Source: Opitutia bacterium (GTDB lineage Bacteria > Verrucomicrobiota > Verrucomicrobiia > Opitutales > Opitutaceae). From it: DNA of 64,000 nucleotides. The notes under the pieces were generated by a model, which was given only the letters and a program-made list of their open reading frames with translations, ran no database searches and was not told where the DNA came from. The position numbers and the translations under genes are program-made. The DNA is taken from contig CANJLB010000015.1 in assembly GCA_947475065.1 (NCBI GenBank), positions 25,824 through 89,823 on the forward strand, written 5' to 3'. The first letter of the stretch is position 1. Every line of letters begins with the position of its first letter. Of this stretch, positions 9,384 to 18,685 are shown in pieces.

Positions 9384-10487
9384 TCAGTCAAAAAAAAGGC
9401 GGCCTTGGGATTTGCGCTGGGAGGGGTTGTCGGTTTCCCAGTAAACGTCGCTTTGGATGTCGGCGGCGGTGGGGTAGGGGCTGGCCCTTGTGAACTCGAC
9501 CGAGCGCTCCACCTCTTCGCGCGCGTCATTGTCTATCTGCTCAATGAGGGCAGCGGTGAGCACACCCTCGGCGACCAGGGCATTTTGGAAAACTTGGATC
9601 GGATCCTTGGTGCGGCGGTATTCCTCGATCTCCGCCTTGGTGCGGTAGGTGCTGTTCGGTGGATCGGGGTCGGCGACGGAGTGCCCGCGATAACGGTAGG
9701 TGCGAATCTCGACGACGGCGGGCTTCGACTGCTCGCGAGCAGCGCGGAGAAATTTGTCCATGCCGGCGCGGACTTCGTAGAGATCGTGGCCATCAATCAC
9801 GCCCCAGGCCATGCCGTAGCCCTCGGCGCGTTTGGCAAGATCGCCGGCGGAGGAGCGCGCCTGGCTCGTGCCCATCGAGTAACCGTTGTTCTCGATGACG
9901 AAGACAACCGGGAGCGACCAGAGCGCGGCCAGATTGTAGGCCTCGTGGACAGCACCCTGGTTGACCGCCCCGTCGCCCAGAAACGCCATCGCCGCGCCCT
10001 TCAGTCCCTTGTATTTGATGCCGTAGGCGAGGCCGGCACCGAGAGGAATCTGGCCACCGACGATGCCGTGGCCGCCCCAGTAATTTTTGTCAGGTGCGAA
10101 AAAGTGCATCGAACCGCCTTTGCCCTTCGAGCAGCCGGTGGCTTTGCCGCAAAGCTCGGCCATGAGCGGGTTTAGCTCCATGCCGACGGCGATGGCGTGG
10201 CCGTGATCGCGGTACGCGGTGATGACGTGGTCGTCCTTGCCCATCAGTGAGCAGCAGCCGACGGCGACAGCCTCCTGGCCGATATAAAGATGGAGGAAGC
10301 CGCCGATTTTGACGTTATCCTTCGCGTCCTTGTAGAGATGAAGGCTGCGCTCCTCAAAGCGGCGGATGCGCACCATCGTACGGTGGAGCGCGATTTTCGC
10401 GGCTGGCGCGAGGCTGGCATTGACCGCGGCGGAGGCCGCCGGGCTGGCGCGAGGTTTTTCCACGATGGTGGCGGCTGGGTTGCTCAC
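9384..10487 (-). CDS. pdhA: Pyruvate dehydrogenase E1 component, alpha subunit
   Basis: About 367 residues. It contains the E1-alpha landmarks MVRIRRFEERS near the N-terminus, FLHLYIGQEAVAVG, ITAYRDHGHA, the KGGSMHF substrate loop, the thiamine-diphosphate motif GDGAVNQGAVHEAYNLA, and the phosphorylation-loop-like YRYRGHSVADPD. The start is uncertain. The frame stays open through the 3' end of the upstream Nudix gene; I chose GTG at 10485-10487, just after the Nudix stop (10546), which gives a short Ala-rich leader. ATG at 10374-10376 would cut into the conserved domain. Same operon as pdhB and pdhC. Confidence 0.9.
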   Translation of the reverse strand: MSNPAATIVEKPRASPAASAAVNASLAPAAKIALHRTMVRIRRFEERSLHLYKDAKDNVKIGGFLHLYIGQEAVAVGCCSLMGKDDHVITAYRDHGHAIAVGMELNPLMAELCGKATGCSKGKGGSMHFFAPDKNYWGGHGIVGGQIPLGAGLAYGIKYKGLKGAAMAFLGDGAVNQGAVHEAYNLAALWSLPVVFVIENNGYSMGTSQARSSAGDLAKRAEGYGMAWGVIDGHDLYEVRAGMDKFLRAAREQSKPAVVEIRTYRYRGHSVADPDPPNSTYRTKAEIEEYRRTKDPIQVFQNALVAEGVLTAALIEQIDNDAREEVERSVEFTRASPYPTAADIQSDVYWETDNPSQRKSQGRLFFD

Positions 10488-10545
10488 AAGGTTGGCGCGA
10501 TGGTTGATGGTGCGGGTGCGAAGTGTTTGTCGGCGCGCGAAGAAA

Positions 10546-11109
10546 TCAAGTGTTGTTTGCGGCTGTGCCCCGGCCTGCCGACGTGCCCGTGGGCGTGACT
10601 TGCTCGAAAACGAGCCGCAGCGGCACGCCGGGCGCGCAATCGAGGCGCAGCGCGACGAAGCCGTCCCGATGCCGGTCATAGATCGGCCAGAGCGCGGCTC
10701 GGTCGGTGTCCGGAATGGGCAGAGCTTCGATGGCGGCGCGCGAAAAAAAACCAAAATGTCCCTCGGCGATGGCGGGCGGGAGCGCGCCGACGCATTTTTT
10801 CAGGCGGAAAAGAAACAGCAACCAGTGCGCGGCGCCCTCGTAGGCCTTTTCGGAGATCATGGCGAAGAGATGAAAGTCATCCGGCGTGGTCTCGACGCCG
10901 GTTTCCTCCAGAGTCTCGCGCGCGGCACATTCGAAAGGCGACTCGCCGAGCGAGGTCTCGAGTTTACCCCCTGGGGGGCTCCAGACACCGAGATTGGGCG
11001 GCTTGGCGCGCAGGAGGAGGAGGAGTTCGCCGCGCGGGTTTTCGATAAAGACGAGCACCGCTGTGCGGTGGGCGAGAGGCGTAGCAGGCGTTGGTGCGAG
11101 GGCGGGCAT
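10546..11109 (-). CDS. Nudix hydrolase
   Basis: A 187-residue Nudix protein. The catalytic box is visible as GGKLETSLGES followed by AARETLEETGVE, where the REXXEEXG part is intact. The first half is two residues longer than the usual GX5E spacing. These enzymes cleave nucleoside diphosphates linked to another moiety; the substrate is not predictable here. It lies just upstream of pdhA on the same strand, so it may be cotranscribed. Start ATG at 11107-11109. Confidence 0.85.
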   Translation of the reverse strand: MPALAPTPATPLAHRTAVLVFIENPRGELLLLLRAKPPNLGVWSPPGGKLETSLGESPFECAARETLEETGVETTPDDFHLFAMISEKAYEGAAHWLLFLFRLKKCVGALPPAIAEGHFGFFSRAAIEALPIPDTDRAALWPIYDRHRDGFVALRLDCAPGVPLRLVFEQVTPTGTSAGRGTAANNT

Positions 11110-11174
11110 GAAGGGACGGAAATCATCAGGCGCGACCTTGACGCGGCAAGCCGCAAAGCCACTTTGTCGGCATT

Positions 11175-11885
11175 ATGAACCTCCCAACCTTCCTTCCTTC
11201 TTCGGTCTGCCGCGTCATAACTGGTGCGATCACGGCTTTTGCAGTGCTGGCGTTGCACGTGGCCGCCGCGAGCGGCCCGGCAACCCCCAACGTGACGAAA
11301 CCCACGCCCGCCACCGAAGCTGCGGCCCGCCGGGGCGGGCCGGCGGCGGCAACAAAAGACGAGCCGGCCAGAGTCGAGGTCGTGGCGGTGCGGTTTGCCG
11401 GCATCAACGCCATGGGCAGCTCGGCCCTCACGTGGAACGAGACCGACGTTGAGATCAACGTGCGTTCGACTTCAACCAAGGCCGACAGCCGGTTTGTGAA
11501 CCGTGTGAAAGTCACTCTTACGGTGGCGTTCGAGAGCGCGCCCGGCGAATACTCCCACTACCGTGCGAGTGCCGAGGCGGTGGCACTGGAGGTCGGCCGT
11601 GCGAACTTTCGTTTTTATCTGCCGCCGGAGGTTGTTCGCCGGGACAAATTGCGGACCGAGCCCAAGCTCTACGCCGTGGAAATTACCGCTGACGGCCAGG
11701 TGATGACCCCGGCCAAGTTTGCGTCCAATGCGCCCGAGGCCCGGGTCTTTATCAAGGAGGCGGACAAAGAGACGGCCGCTAACAGCGGGATATTGCTGCC
11801 CCAATATCTCACGTCTTTCGCTTTCGACCCCGGCAAAAGTGCGCCGTCATTTGTGCGCAGGGAGCCGCCGGCGGAACAAAAATGA
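11175..11885 (+). CDS. Pilus-like locus protein, Amuc_1102-like
   Basis: A 236-residue secreted protein. The N-terminus has a signal peptide (basic MNLPTFLPSSVCR, hydrophobic VITGAITAFAVLALHVAA). The mature part is probably beta-rich, with VEVVAVRFAGINAMGSSALTWNETDVEINVR. Position and character match Amuc_1102 of Akkermansia, the first gene of a conserved Verrucomicrobiota pilus-like cluster. The four downstream genes match the rest of that cluster in order. I infer an envelope or pilus-complex role; there is no catalytic motif. The assignment rests mostly on gene order. Confidence 0.65.
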   Translation: MNLPTFLPSSVCRVITGAITAFAVLALHVAAASGPATPNVTKPTPATEAAARRGGPAAATKDEPARVEVVAVRFAGINAMGSSALTWNETDVEINVRSTSTKADSRFVNRVKVTLTVAFESAPGEYSHYRASAEAVALEVGRANFRFYLPPEVVRRDKLRTEPKLYAVEITADGQVMTPAKFASNAPEARVFIKEADKETAANSGILLPQYLTSFAFDPGKSAPSFVRREPPAEQK

Positions 11886-11955
11886 TTTTTTTTGAAGTTT
11901 CTGCTTGCGGCGTTCCGGCGCATCTGAAATCGAAAGCGCTCCCCTTTACTTACCC

Positions 11956-13659
11956 ATGGCACTTTCCCGAGTTCTTGCTGTTGATACTGGCGCCGGTCAC
12001 GTGGCGTCTGGCGCCTTCCGCGTTGCCAAAGGCGGGAGGCTGTCGCTGGAGCATTTTGCCCTCAACTCCTTCAATTCCGACGCGGCGGCCGAGGGCCACT
12101 GGAACCGGGCGGTCGGTCAGGCGCTGGACGCAGGCAAGCGGTCGTCGAAGCTGACCGGGGCTGCGGCCGTCGTGATGCCCGGGCATCTCACGCTGGTCAA
12201 ATTTGTCAAAACGCCGTCGGTCGAGAAATCCAAGCGTGCCAAAATCATTGAGTTCGAGGTTCAGCAAAACATCCCTTACGCCCCGCAGGAGGTGGTGTTG
12301 GGCTATCATGTCGTTGCGGATGACGGGCTGGACATAGACCTTTTGCTGGCGGCCGGCAAGATCACCGTGGTCGAGGGCCTGTGCAAGTCGCTCGTGGGCG
12401 CCGGGGTCAAGCCCGAGTCGGTCATCCCCTCGGTTTATGCCCTCTACCGGGCGTTTAAATATAACCAGCCGTCGTCTGAGGATAGCGATCTGGTCATTGC
12501 GATCGGTGCGCGTTCAACCCATCTGCTCTTTCTCGAAAAAGGGCGTTACCTCTCCCGTACGATCCCGCTGGCCGGCAACAGCATCACACAGGCGATTGCG
12601 GATGAGATCAAGCAGGACTTCGCCCATGCCGAAGTGCTCAAGGTGCAGGTGCTGGGCGGGCGCAGCGAGTTGGCCGAAAGTTCACCGGCCCGCAAGGCCG
12701 TCATCGGAGCCGCGCAGACTTTTGTTAACCAACTGCATGCCGAAATCACCCGCTCCCTGCTGAGTTTCCGCCGTCAAAGTGGGGCCGAGCTGCCGGCCCG
12801 GGTCCATGTTACCGGCGGTGGGTCCCTGATCCCCAATCTCCCCGAGACATTGACGGAAAAGCTCAAGCTGCCGGTCGGGCGTTTCGATCCGCTCAAAAAC
12901 GTAGATTTGGGTGCAGGAGCCTCCGAGGCCCGCGAGCGTTCGGCCGTGCTGGCCGATCTCGTGGGGGCCGCCATCATCCGCTCAGAGAAAAAACCGGTGT
13001 TGAATTTGCTGCCTCCTTCGCTCGTGTCCGCGGCGGCTTTTGCGCGGCAGCAGCCCTTCTATGTGCTGGCGGCGGCCGCATTGGTTGTGGCCTTGGCCAT
13101 TCCCGCGGTGACTTTTTACCAGACCACGCAGGAAGCGAAGCAAAAGCTTGATGAGATGAATGTCGACCTGAAGGGCATGGAGAAATTTCAGAGCAACATT
13201 GACGCCAATAATAAGAAGCTGCAGGCCGCCGCTGATCAAATCGCCAGCATTCGTGATCTCGGCGCCAGCATGGCCAATTGGATCAACTTGTTTACCGACC
13301 TGCAAGACCGTCTGACCAAGGCCGGTGATGTCTGGCTGGACGACCTGAAGGTAGTGCGCATTGATCCTGCCGAAGCCGGGGCGACCGCTTCGGCCCCGGC
13401 GGCTTCCGGCGCCGAGGGCTCCGCTCAAGCGGCCGCCGCGGCGACGTTGCAACTCGAAATCAGGGGACGTTTGCTTGACCGGGCGCATCCGCTGGAGGAA
13501 GTCCCCCCAGGCGCCAACACGCGTATTCGCGACCTGCTCAACTCAATTGCCCAGTCCCCCTTCATTCAGTCCAAGAAAAAAGAACGGTTTGATGTCACCC
13601 AGCGTGGCGTTCTGAAGTTTGAGTTCAGCTTGGAAGTTAACCCCAAGAAACCTCTTTAA
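11956..13659 (+). CDS. PilM-like actin-fold protein fused to a PilN-like membrane segment (Amuc_1101-like)
   Basis: A 567-residue protein. Residues about 1-340 are an actin-like PilM fold (LAVDTGAGHVASGAF, IIEFEVQQNIPYAPQEVV, a VHVTGGGSLIPNL phosphate-binding-type segment). A single transmembrane helix follows at about 365-387 (FYVLAAAALVVALAIPAV), then a coiled coil (about 388-440) and a periplasmic domain with an Ala-rich insert, as in PilN. In type IV pilus systems PilM is cytoplasmic and binds PilN; here both are on one chain. The start at ATG 11956 gives MALSRVLAVDTG. The next gene starts 12 bp downstream. Confidence 0.8.
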   Translation: MALSRVLAVDTGAGHVASGAFRVAKGGRLSLEHFALNSFNSDAAAEGHWNRAVGQALDAGKRSSKLTGAAAVVMPGHLTLVKFVKTPSVEKSKRAKIIEFEVQQNIPYAPQEVVLGYHVVADDGLDIDLLLAAGKITVVEGLCKSLVGAGVKPESVIPSVYALYRAFKYNQPSSEDSDLVIAIGARSTHLLFLEKGRYLSRTIPLAGNSITQAIADEIKQDFAHAEVLKVQVLGGRSELAESSPARKAVIGAAQTFVNQLHAEITRSLLSFRRQSGAELPARVHVTGGGSLIPNLPETLTEKLKLPVGRFDPLKNVDLGAGASEARERSAVLADLVGAAIIRSEKKPVLNLLPPSLVSAAAFARQQPFYVLAAAALVVALAIPAVTFYQTTQEAKQKLDEMNVDLKGMEKFQSNIDANNKKLQAAADQIASIRDLGASMANWINLFTDLQDRLTKAGDVWLDDLKVVRIDPAEAGATASAPAASGAEGSAQAAAAATLQLEIRGRLLDRAHPLEEVPPGANTRIRDLLNSIAQSPFIQSKKKERFDVTQRGVLKFEFSLEVNPKKPL

Positions 13660-13671
13660 ACGCCCTTTTCC

Positions 13672-14784
13672 ATGGCCCGCTTCAAGTCACATCCGTTTTT
13701 TTCCTCTTTATTGGCAATCTGTGGCCTCGCCGTGCTGGCCGAGGTTTATTTGCTGGTACCCTTGGACCTGCCTTTCAATCTCACCCATGGGCGGAGCGAA
13801 GCATTGAAGGAACTCGCCGGCGCTCACGCAAATTTTTCAAAACTGCAGCGGCAGGAGGTTACGCCCACCTTGGAAAACCAAAAGGCGGTTGAGCTTGACC
13901 GTGAGCAGGCCGAGAAAGCCTTGGCCAGCACACGCAATTATATCAAAGGAACTGGCGGGCTGGCCGAAAAGATATTTGCCGAGCCGGTGCCAGCTGATGC
14001 GGTCGACGCCTATTTTAAAATCAAGCTGTTTCAGAAAAATCAGTTGGAAAAATTCAAGGAAGCCGTGATCACTTCTGAAACCGACGAAGCAGCCGATGCG
14101 GCAACTGACGATGACTCGGACGTGGCAAGTCTGCAAAAGCCTGAAAAGCTAAAGTTTAAAGACACGGATACGTTTGGCTTTGGTGCCTACAACCAGACCG
14201 GTCCGACCGACCCCGAAATTATCCGGCAGGTTTTCCGGCAAACCCAACTGGCGGATTATTTGCTAAGCGCGTTGCTGGCGGCCAAACCCTTGGAATTTGT
14301 CTCATTGCAACGGGAAGCTCCCGTAACCAAGGCGGTGCGCGCCGAGCAGGACAAAATCATTCAGGAAGCCAAGTCCAAAGGAGAAATTCCCCCGATGCTG
14401 GAGCCTTCCTCCAGCACGACGCCGGAGGAATCTGCGGATTATTTCCCCATTGATCCTTTGGTCAGCTCGCGTGTTCCCGGTGCGATTGATACGTCTGCCT
14501 TTCAGCTCACCTTTATCGGCCGGACCAAAGTTTTGCGTGAGCTTTTGAACAAATTGGCGGCTCGTGAAATTCCGTTCAAGGTGCAACGGGTTGAAGTTGC
14601 GGAGGATCAGCCGACGCCACCCCCTCCCTTGAAACCGCAATACGACGAAGACGGCAATCTGATGGTGCTGGGACCTGCCGATCAGCCGAAGACGGTGGCG
14701 GCGGCGCTTTATTCCAAGTTCACCGTCATGGTAGAATACGTTGAGCTCGTCTCCCCGTCATCCGATTCCAACGCCTCAAAATAA
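13672..14784 (+). CDS. Amuc_1100-like pilus-complex protein
   Basis: A 370-residue protein with one N-terminal membrane helix (PFFSSLLAICGLAVLAEVYLL), a long coiled coil (about 40-100) and a C-terminal compact domain. This is the layout of PilO and of Amuc_1100, the Akkermansia surface protein reported to act on host TLR2. Its place between the PilM/N-like and Amuc_1099-like genes supports the match. An acidic insert (TDEAADAATDDDSD) and a Pro-rich C-terminal stretch are notable. The next gene starts right after its stop codon. Any host-signalling role cannot be inferred from this. Confidence 0.72.
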   Translation: MARFKSHPFFSSLLAICGLAVLAEVYLLVPLDLPFNLTHGRSEALKELAGAHANFSKLQRQEVTPTLENQKAVELDREQAEKALASTRNYIKGTGGLAEKIFAEPVPADAVDAYFKIKLFQKNQLEKFKEAVITSETDEAADAATDDDSDVASLQKPEKLKFKDTDTFGFGAYNQTGPTDPEIIRQVFRQTQLADYLLSALLAAKPLEFVSLQREAPVTKAVRAEQDKIIQEAKSKGEIPPMLEPSSSTTPEESADYFPIDPLVSSRVPGAIDTSAFQLTFIGRTKVLRELLNKLAAREIPFKVQRVEVAEDQPTPPPPLKPQYDEDGNLMVLGPADQPKTVAAALYSKFTVMVEYVELVSPSSDSNASK

Positions 14785-14785
14785 C

Positions 14786-15667
14786 ATGGCCGCAAAATTT
14801 TTGGATAAAATCCTTTTTGTTCTCTCCGTCGTCCTGGCAGGCGGTGCCTTCTGGCTGGCTGCCCACCAGCAGGAACAAGCCCGGGAGGTGCTCGATCTGC
14901 GCAAGCAAGCCACGAAGTTCTCGGCCTATGTGCCGAAGGATGTCAAAGTGGTCACGGATCCGGCTCAAGTATGGGTGGAGCCCAAAGATCAGAGTTCCGG
15001 CCCAACTTGGATATATGAAATTTTTACCTCCCCGTATCTCCGGATTTTTCACGATGAAATTACGGCGTCTCCACCCATTCCGACTAGGCCGGAAGCGCCT
15101 TTTGGGCTGGTCTACGAAGGAATCAAGCCGGATTTATTTCGGCTTCAGCTGGTGGGTGTGCAGGGACAGGATGTGATTTTTTGGAATGTCAGGGATAACA
15201 AGGTAGTTTTTGCCCGCGGCAGCATGAAGCTCCCTGATTTGGACGTTGATATCCTTAACATCCAAATGAAGCAGGTGGAGATCGGCTCAGAGATCGAAGG
15301 AGGCGGGCGGCGAGCAACGGTCGTTGTTCCCCATGCAACCTTGCTCGACACCAAGACCAACACCAGACTTGAGGTCAGTCTGCAAGAGAAGGCGATGAGC
15401 GGCGAGCCCTTCGCCGTGCTGAAATCTAACCCCGGTAGGAAGAAGGATCAGAAGATCACCATTCTTCCACCGATGAAAGCGGGGGCCACGTTTGAGGAGA
15501 ATGGGGTGACCTATCATGTGGACAGTGTAAGCGGCGAGCCAACTCCCTCCATTGTCGTCACCAAAATGGTTCCTGGTGGCAATATCACGAAAACACTTGC
15601 CCCCAAGCCAAAAGCTTTGCCGTCTCCAGACAAAGCCAGACCGGTGACGGCAGACAAACCCAAGTAA
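14786..15667 (+). CDS. Amuc_1099-like pilus-complex protein
   Basis: A 293-residue protein with an N-terminal signal/anchor (ILFVLSVVLAGGAFWLAAHQQ), then a mostly soluble region with two similar beta-type stretches (FRLQLVGVQGQDVIFW; VTYHVDSVSGEPTPSIVV). Such repeats resemble the HR/PilP-type domains that bind secretins, which is an inference. It starts one base after the Amuc_1100-like stop at 14784, so the two are likely translationally coupled. The secretin follows 150 bp downstream. Confidence 0.65.
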   Translation: MAAKFLDKILFVLSVVLAGGAFWLAAHQQEQAREVLDLRKQATKFSAYVPKDVKVVTDPAQVWVEPKDQSSGPTWIYEIFTSPYLRIFHDEITASPPIPTRPEAPFGLVYEGIKPDLFRLQLVGVQGQDVIFWNVRDNKVVFARGSMKLPDLDVDILNIQMKQVEIGSEIEGGGRRATVVVPHATLLDTKTNTRLEVSLQEKAMSGEPFAVLKSNPGRKKDQKITILPPMKAGATFEENGVTYHVDSVSGEPTPSIVVTKMVPGGNITKTLAPKPKALPSPDKARPVTADKPK

Positions 15668-15817
15668 TTTTTATCTGCTCACCTGCGTTCAGTCATTTTA
15701 TTTCTCACCGTTCCCTATTGATTTTGTCCTTCGTTTAATCAAAAATTCATTCTGCGATTGCCCTTCAATCCATCTCCGTCCAATCCCTCACCCCCTTCCA
15801 TCTTTAAATTTTTCCTA

Positions 15818-18541
15818 ATGAAAAAGCTCACGCTCCCCCAAACGCTTCCCCTGCTCCCGGTTCTTCCGGCCCTGCTGTTGCTTGCAGCCCTGCCTGCCGG
15901 GCTGTCGGCTGCCACATCGTCGCGGCCAGCTCCCAGCGCCAGCAAGACCGACAAGCTCGGCGAGGCGCTTGCAGCCCGTGAGAAGGGTGACCTGCTTGGC
16001 GCCAAGAAACTGTTCGAAGAGCTGCTTACCGCCACCCCTGGCAATGCCGACCTTCAGCGTTATCTGGCCGAAGTGAATGCGAAAATCGCAAATACGCCCG
16101 CGCTGGTGGCCAAGGCCAAGGAAGCCGATGAAAAAGCAGCCAAGGCTGCGGCCGATAAGGCGGCCAAGGAAAAGCATGAGGCCGAAGTTGCCGAGCAAAA
16201 GCGGCTTAACTCCATTGCCAGTACCGCCATGACTGAGGCCAAAGCCAAGACGGTTGGAGGTGATTTTGCCGGTGCCGCCGTTGTTTTGAATGCGGCCGTC
16301 ACCAAATTGGGTTCAGCACCAGAAGCCAAAGAGCTCGTGGCGAGCCTGCAGGCTGAGAAGGCAGATTTGCCTGTTCAGGAAATCGAGTATTTGCTAAAAA
16401 CCGATGACCTTATAAAGGCGAAGGCAAACTTTGCCGCCTTCCGCAATGCGAATCCCGGCAGCTCCAAAATTGCGATGCTGATCGCCGACATTGATTATGC
16501 CGAGCTGCATCCCCCGCTTCCAGCTTTCAGGGATGCCAGCGCAAGCTATCTTATTGGGGCCAAGGAAGTTGCCAGAAAGGTCGCCCAAGGTCGCGCTCAA
16601 TACAATGGCGGAGATTACGAAGGGGCCAAGCAAACTTTCGATGAGGTCATTGGCAAGGACGGCCTGAATAAGGAAGCACATTATTTCCGTCAGCAAATTG
16701 ATCAAAAATTGCAGGTGACGGCACGTGAAGCCCGTGAAACCACCGCGAGTGACATGCTGCTCGCCGTGTCCAGAGGCTGGGAGTTGCCCAGTGTCTTGGT
16801 TGATAAAGTAGAGACACCCATTACGTCACGTGATGATAATAAAGAAATGAAGGCAAAACTGGAATCCATTAAGATCCCCAATTTCAGGGTGAATGATCCG
16901 AATGTGAAATCACTGGAAGCATTGCTTCAGCAAACTGTTTTTGACAATGACACGGCTCCCGCAGCCACCAGAGGCATTAATATCATCGTAAAAGAAGATC
17001 CCAAGAAACCAATTAATTCATTCAATCTGACGCTGTCGAGGGAGGTCACGGCGACAGATTTCCTCGGCTATATTGCTGAAAAAATGCATTACGAAGTGGT
17101 GGTGAATCCTAAGGATGTCGTGCTCCAGCCGATAGAGTCCGGAGTGGGTGCCCAGGGCATGGAGTCACAATATATTGCAATCAGCCAGCCGACTTTGGTT
17201 CGCATCAAACAATCTGGAGCATCCGTTGGTGCTGCACCTGCAGAAGGCAGCGATCCTCTTAGTGCCTCGCCAGCTGCATCGGGCGAAGCGGGCGCAATCC
17301 AAGGGTTCCTCCAAAGCGCCGGTGTAGGCTTTCCAACAGGAAGTGGGATTACGTTTGACGGTCAGGGCATCATTATGACCAACAGTATCAAAAACATTGA
17401 CCGTACGCGCAATCTTCTTGGCCGGTACAATAATGTCAAACAAGTCAGCATCGAGGCCAAGTTTCTCGAGGTGACTCTGGGCGACTTAAATGAAATGGGC
17501 ATCAACTGGAATATGCGGCGTAACAACGGCCGGGCCAGCGTCAACACTCCCTATCGCAGTCTGAACAGCACCTTTGCAACGGCGGCGGGAACATCCAACG
17601 AAGGCGTTCTCGTAGCCGCCGCAAGCACCGATGCGGCTGGCGTTCCGGTTGGCCCGCCGATCACGCTGCCGATCATCAACAATCCTCCGACGTTTCCCGG
17701 CGTTGGCGACTTGGGCGGTGAAGTGGGCACTGGGATCGGTAACAATCTTTTGGAGCTGTCGCATGTCATCGGCAGTTTTGATATCACCGCCGTGATACGC
17801 GCGCTGGAGCGTAAGACGGGCACGGAATTGCTCAGCTCACCTTCAGTCACCGTGTTAAGCGGCAATCAGGCGAGCATCGCCATCGCACAGGAATTGCGCT
17901 ATCCCCGTACCTACAGCGACGCCCGTGTTCAAACTGGCGGCGGCGGCGGTGGTGGCGGTGGTGGTGGTGGTGGTGGTGGTGGCTCGGTCGCCATTGCTTC
18001 CGGTACCCCCCAGGAATTTGAAACACGGCGCATTGGCGTGGAGATGAAGGTCACCCCCGTGGTGGAGGAAGATGACTATAACATCAGCTTGGATCTTGCT
18101 CCAATCGTAACCGAATTTGAGGGCTTTGTTGAATACGGCGGCCCCAATGTCGCGGCTGTCCAAGGCTCAACGCTCAACGCCCCCTCGGGCTTCTTCCAAC
18201 CCGTATTCTCCATCCGTGAAATTGTCACCAAGGTCGAGATTTGGGATGGTGCCACGCTCGTGATGGGCGGACTTACGCGTGAGCAAGTCCGGAAGATCAA
18301 TGACCGGACGCCCTTGTTGGGTGACATTCCTTTCATTGGCCGCCTGTTCCAATCCAAGGGTGAGGCTTCGGAAAAGCGCAACCTGATCATTTTTGTTACG
18401 GCGAACTTGATGGGTCAGGGTGGTGCGCTGAAACGGCAAAACCTGCCCAACGTCAAGGCTGATTCACGTTTTGAGGCTCCCAATGTGGCCACACCCAACG
18501 GTTCTGAGTCGCGGCGTGCTTCGTCTGCTGGTAGCAAATAA
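15818..18541 (+). CDS. Type IV pilus/type II secretion-like secretin (Amuc_1098-like)
   Basis: A 907-residue outer-membrane secretin. Order: signal peptide (about 1-32), a TPR/coiled-coil Lys-Ala-rich region (about 40-330), N-domains, then the secretin barrel (from about 540, VKQVSIEAKFLEVTLGD) with VTVLSGNQASIAIAQEL (about 677) and the C-terminal signature LLGDIPFIGRLFQSK (about 833). A run of 16 glycines (about 707-722) interrupts the secretin domain. It would form the outer-membrane channel for the pilus-like system encoded upstream. No pilB/pilT ATPase or major pilin gene is present here. Start ATG 15818 gives a clean signal peptide. Confidence 0.85.
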   Translation: MKKLTLPQTLPLLPVLPALLLLAALPAGLSAATSSRPAPSASKTDKLGEALAAREKGDLLGAKKLFEELLTATPGNADLQRYLAEVNAKIANTPALVAKAKEADEKAAKAAADKAAKEKHEAEVAEQKRLNSIASTAMTEAKAKTVGGDFAGAAVVLNAAVTKLGSAPEAKELVASLQAEKADLPVQEIEYLLKTDDLIKAKANFAAFRNANPGSSKIAMLIADIDYAELHPPLPAFRDASASYLIGAKEVARKVAQGRAQYNGGDYEGAKQTFDEVIGKDGLNKEAHYFRQQIDQKLQVTAREARETTASDMLLAVSRGWELPSVLVDKVETPITSRDDNKEMKAKLESIKIPNFRVNDPNVKSLEALLQQTVFDNDTAPAATRGINIIVKEDPKKPINSFNLTLSREVTATDFLGYIAEKMHYEVVVNPKDVVLQPIESGVGAQGMESQYIAISQPTLVRIKQSGASVGAAPAEGSDPLSASPAASGEAGAIQGFLQSAGVGFPTGSGITFDGQGIIMTNSIKNIDRTRNLLGRYNNVKQVSIEAKFLEVTLGDLNEMGINWNMRRNNGRASVNTPYRSLNSTFATAAGTSNEGVLVAAASTDAAGVPVGPPITLPIINNPPTFPGVGDLGGEVGTGIGNNLLELSHVIGSFDITAVIRALERKTGTELLSSPSVTVLSGNQASIAIAQELRYPRTYSDARVQTGGGGGGGGGGGGGGGGSVAIASGTPQEFETRRIGVEMKVTPVVEEDDYNISLDLAPIVTEFEGFVEYGGPNVAAVQGSTLNAPSGFFQPVFSIREIVTKVEIWDGATLVMGGLTREQVRKINDRTPLLGDIPFIGRLFQSKGEASEKRNLIIFVTANLMGQGGALKRQNLPNVKADSRFEAPNVATPNGSESRRASSAGSK
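17936..17983 (+). repeat. Glycine-codon (GGT/GGC) microsatellite in the secretin gene
   Basis: Sixteen consecutive glycine codons, mostly GGT, in frame inside the secretin domain. Length changes by slippage would keep the frame when they occur in units of three. Confidence 0.9.
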
Positions 18542-18569
18542 CCATCGCTTTGGCCTTTCAGGCATTTCT

Positions 18570-18603
18570 GCCGCCACCCTTTTCGGGTGGCGGCTTTTTT
18601 TTT
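18570..18603 (+). terminator. Strong Rho-independent terminator after the pilus-like operon
   Basis: A perfect 10-bp stem GCCGCCACCC/GGGTGGCGGC (18570-18579 with 18585-18594), 5-nt loop TTTTC, followed by nine T residues. It ends the five-gene run that starts at 11175. Confidence 0.95.
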
Positions 18604-18685
18604 CAAAAAAGGCCGACTGCGTCCGCATGGGATATTGTAAATATCAGTTGCGTCGAATGGCCGGAGTCGGCAACACGATCGGAAT

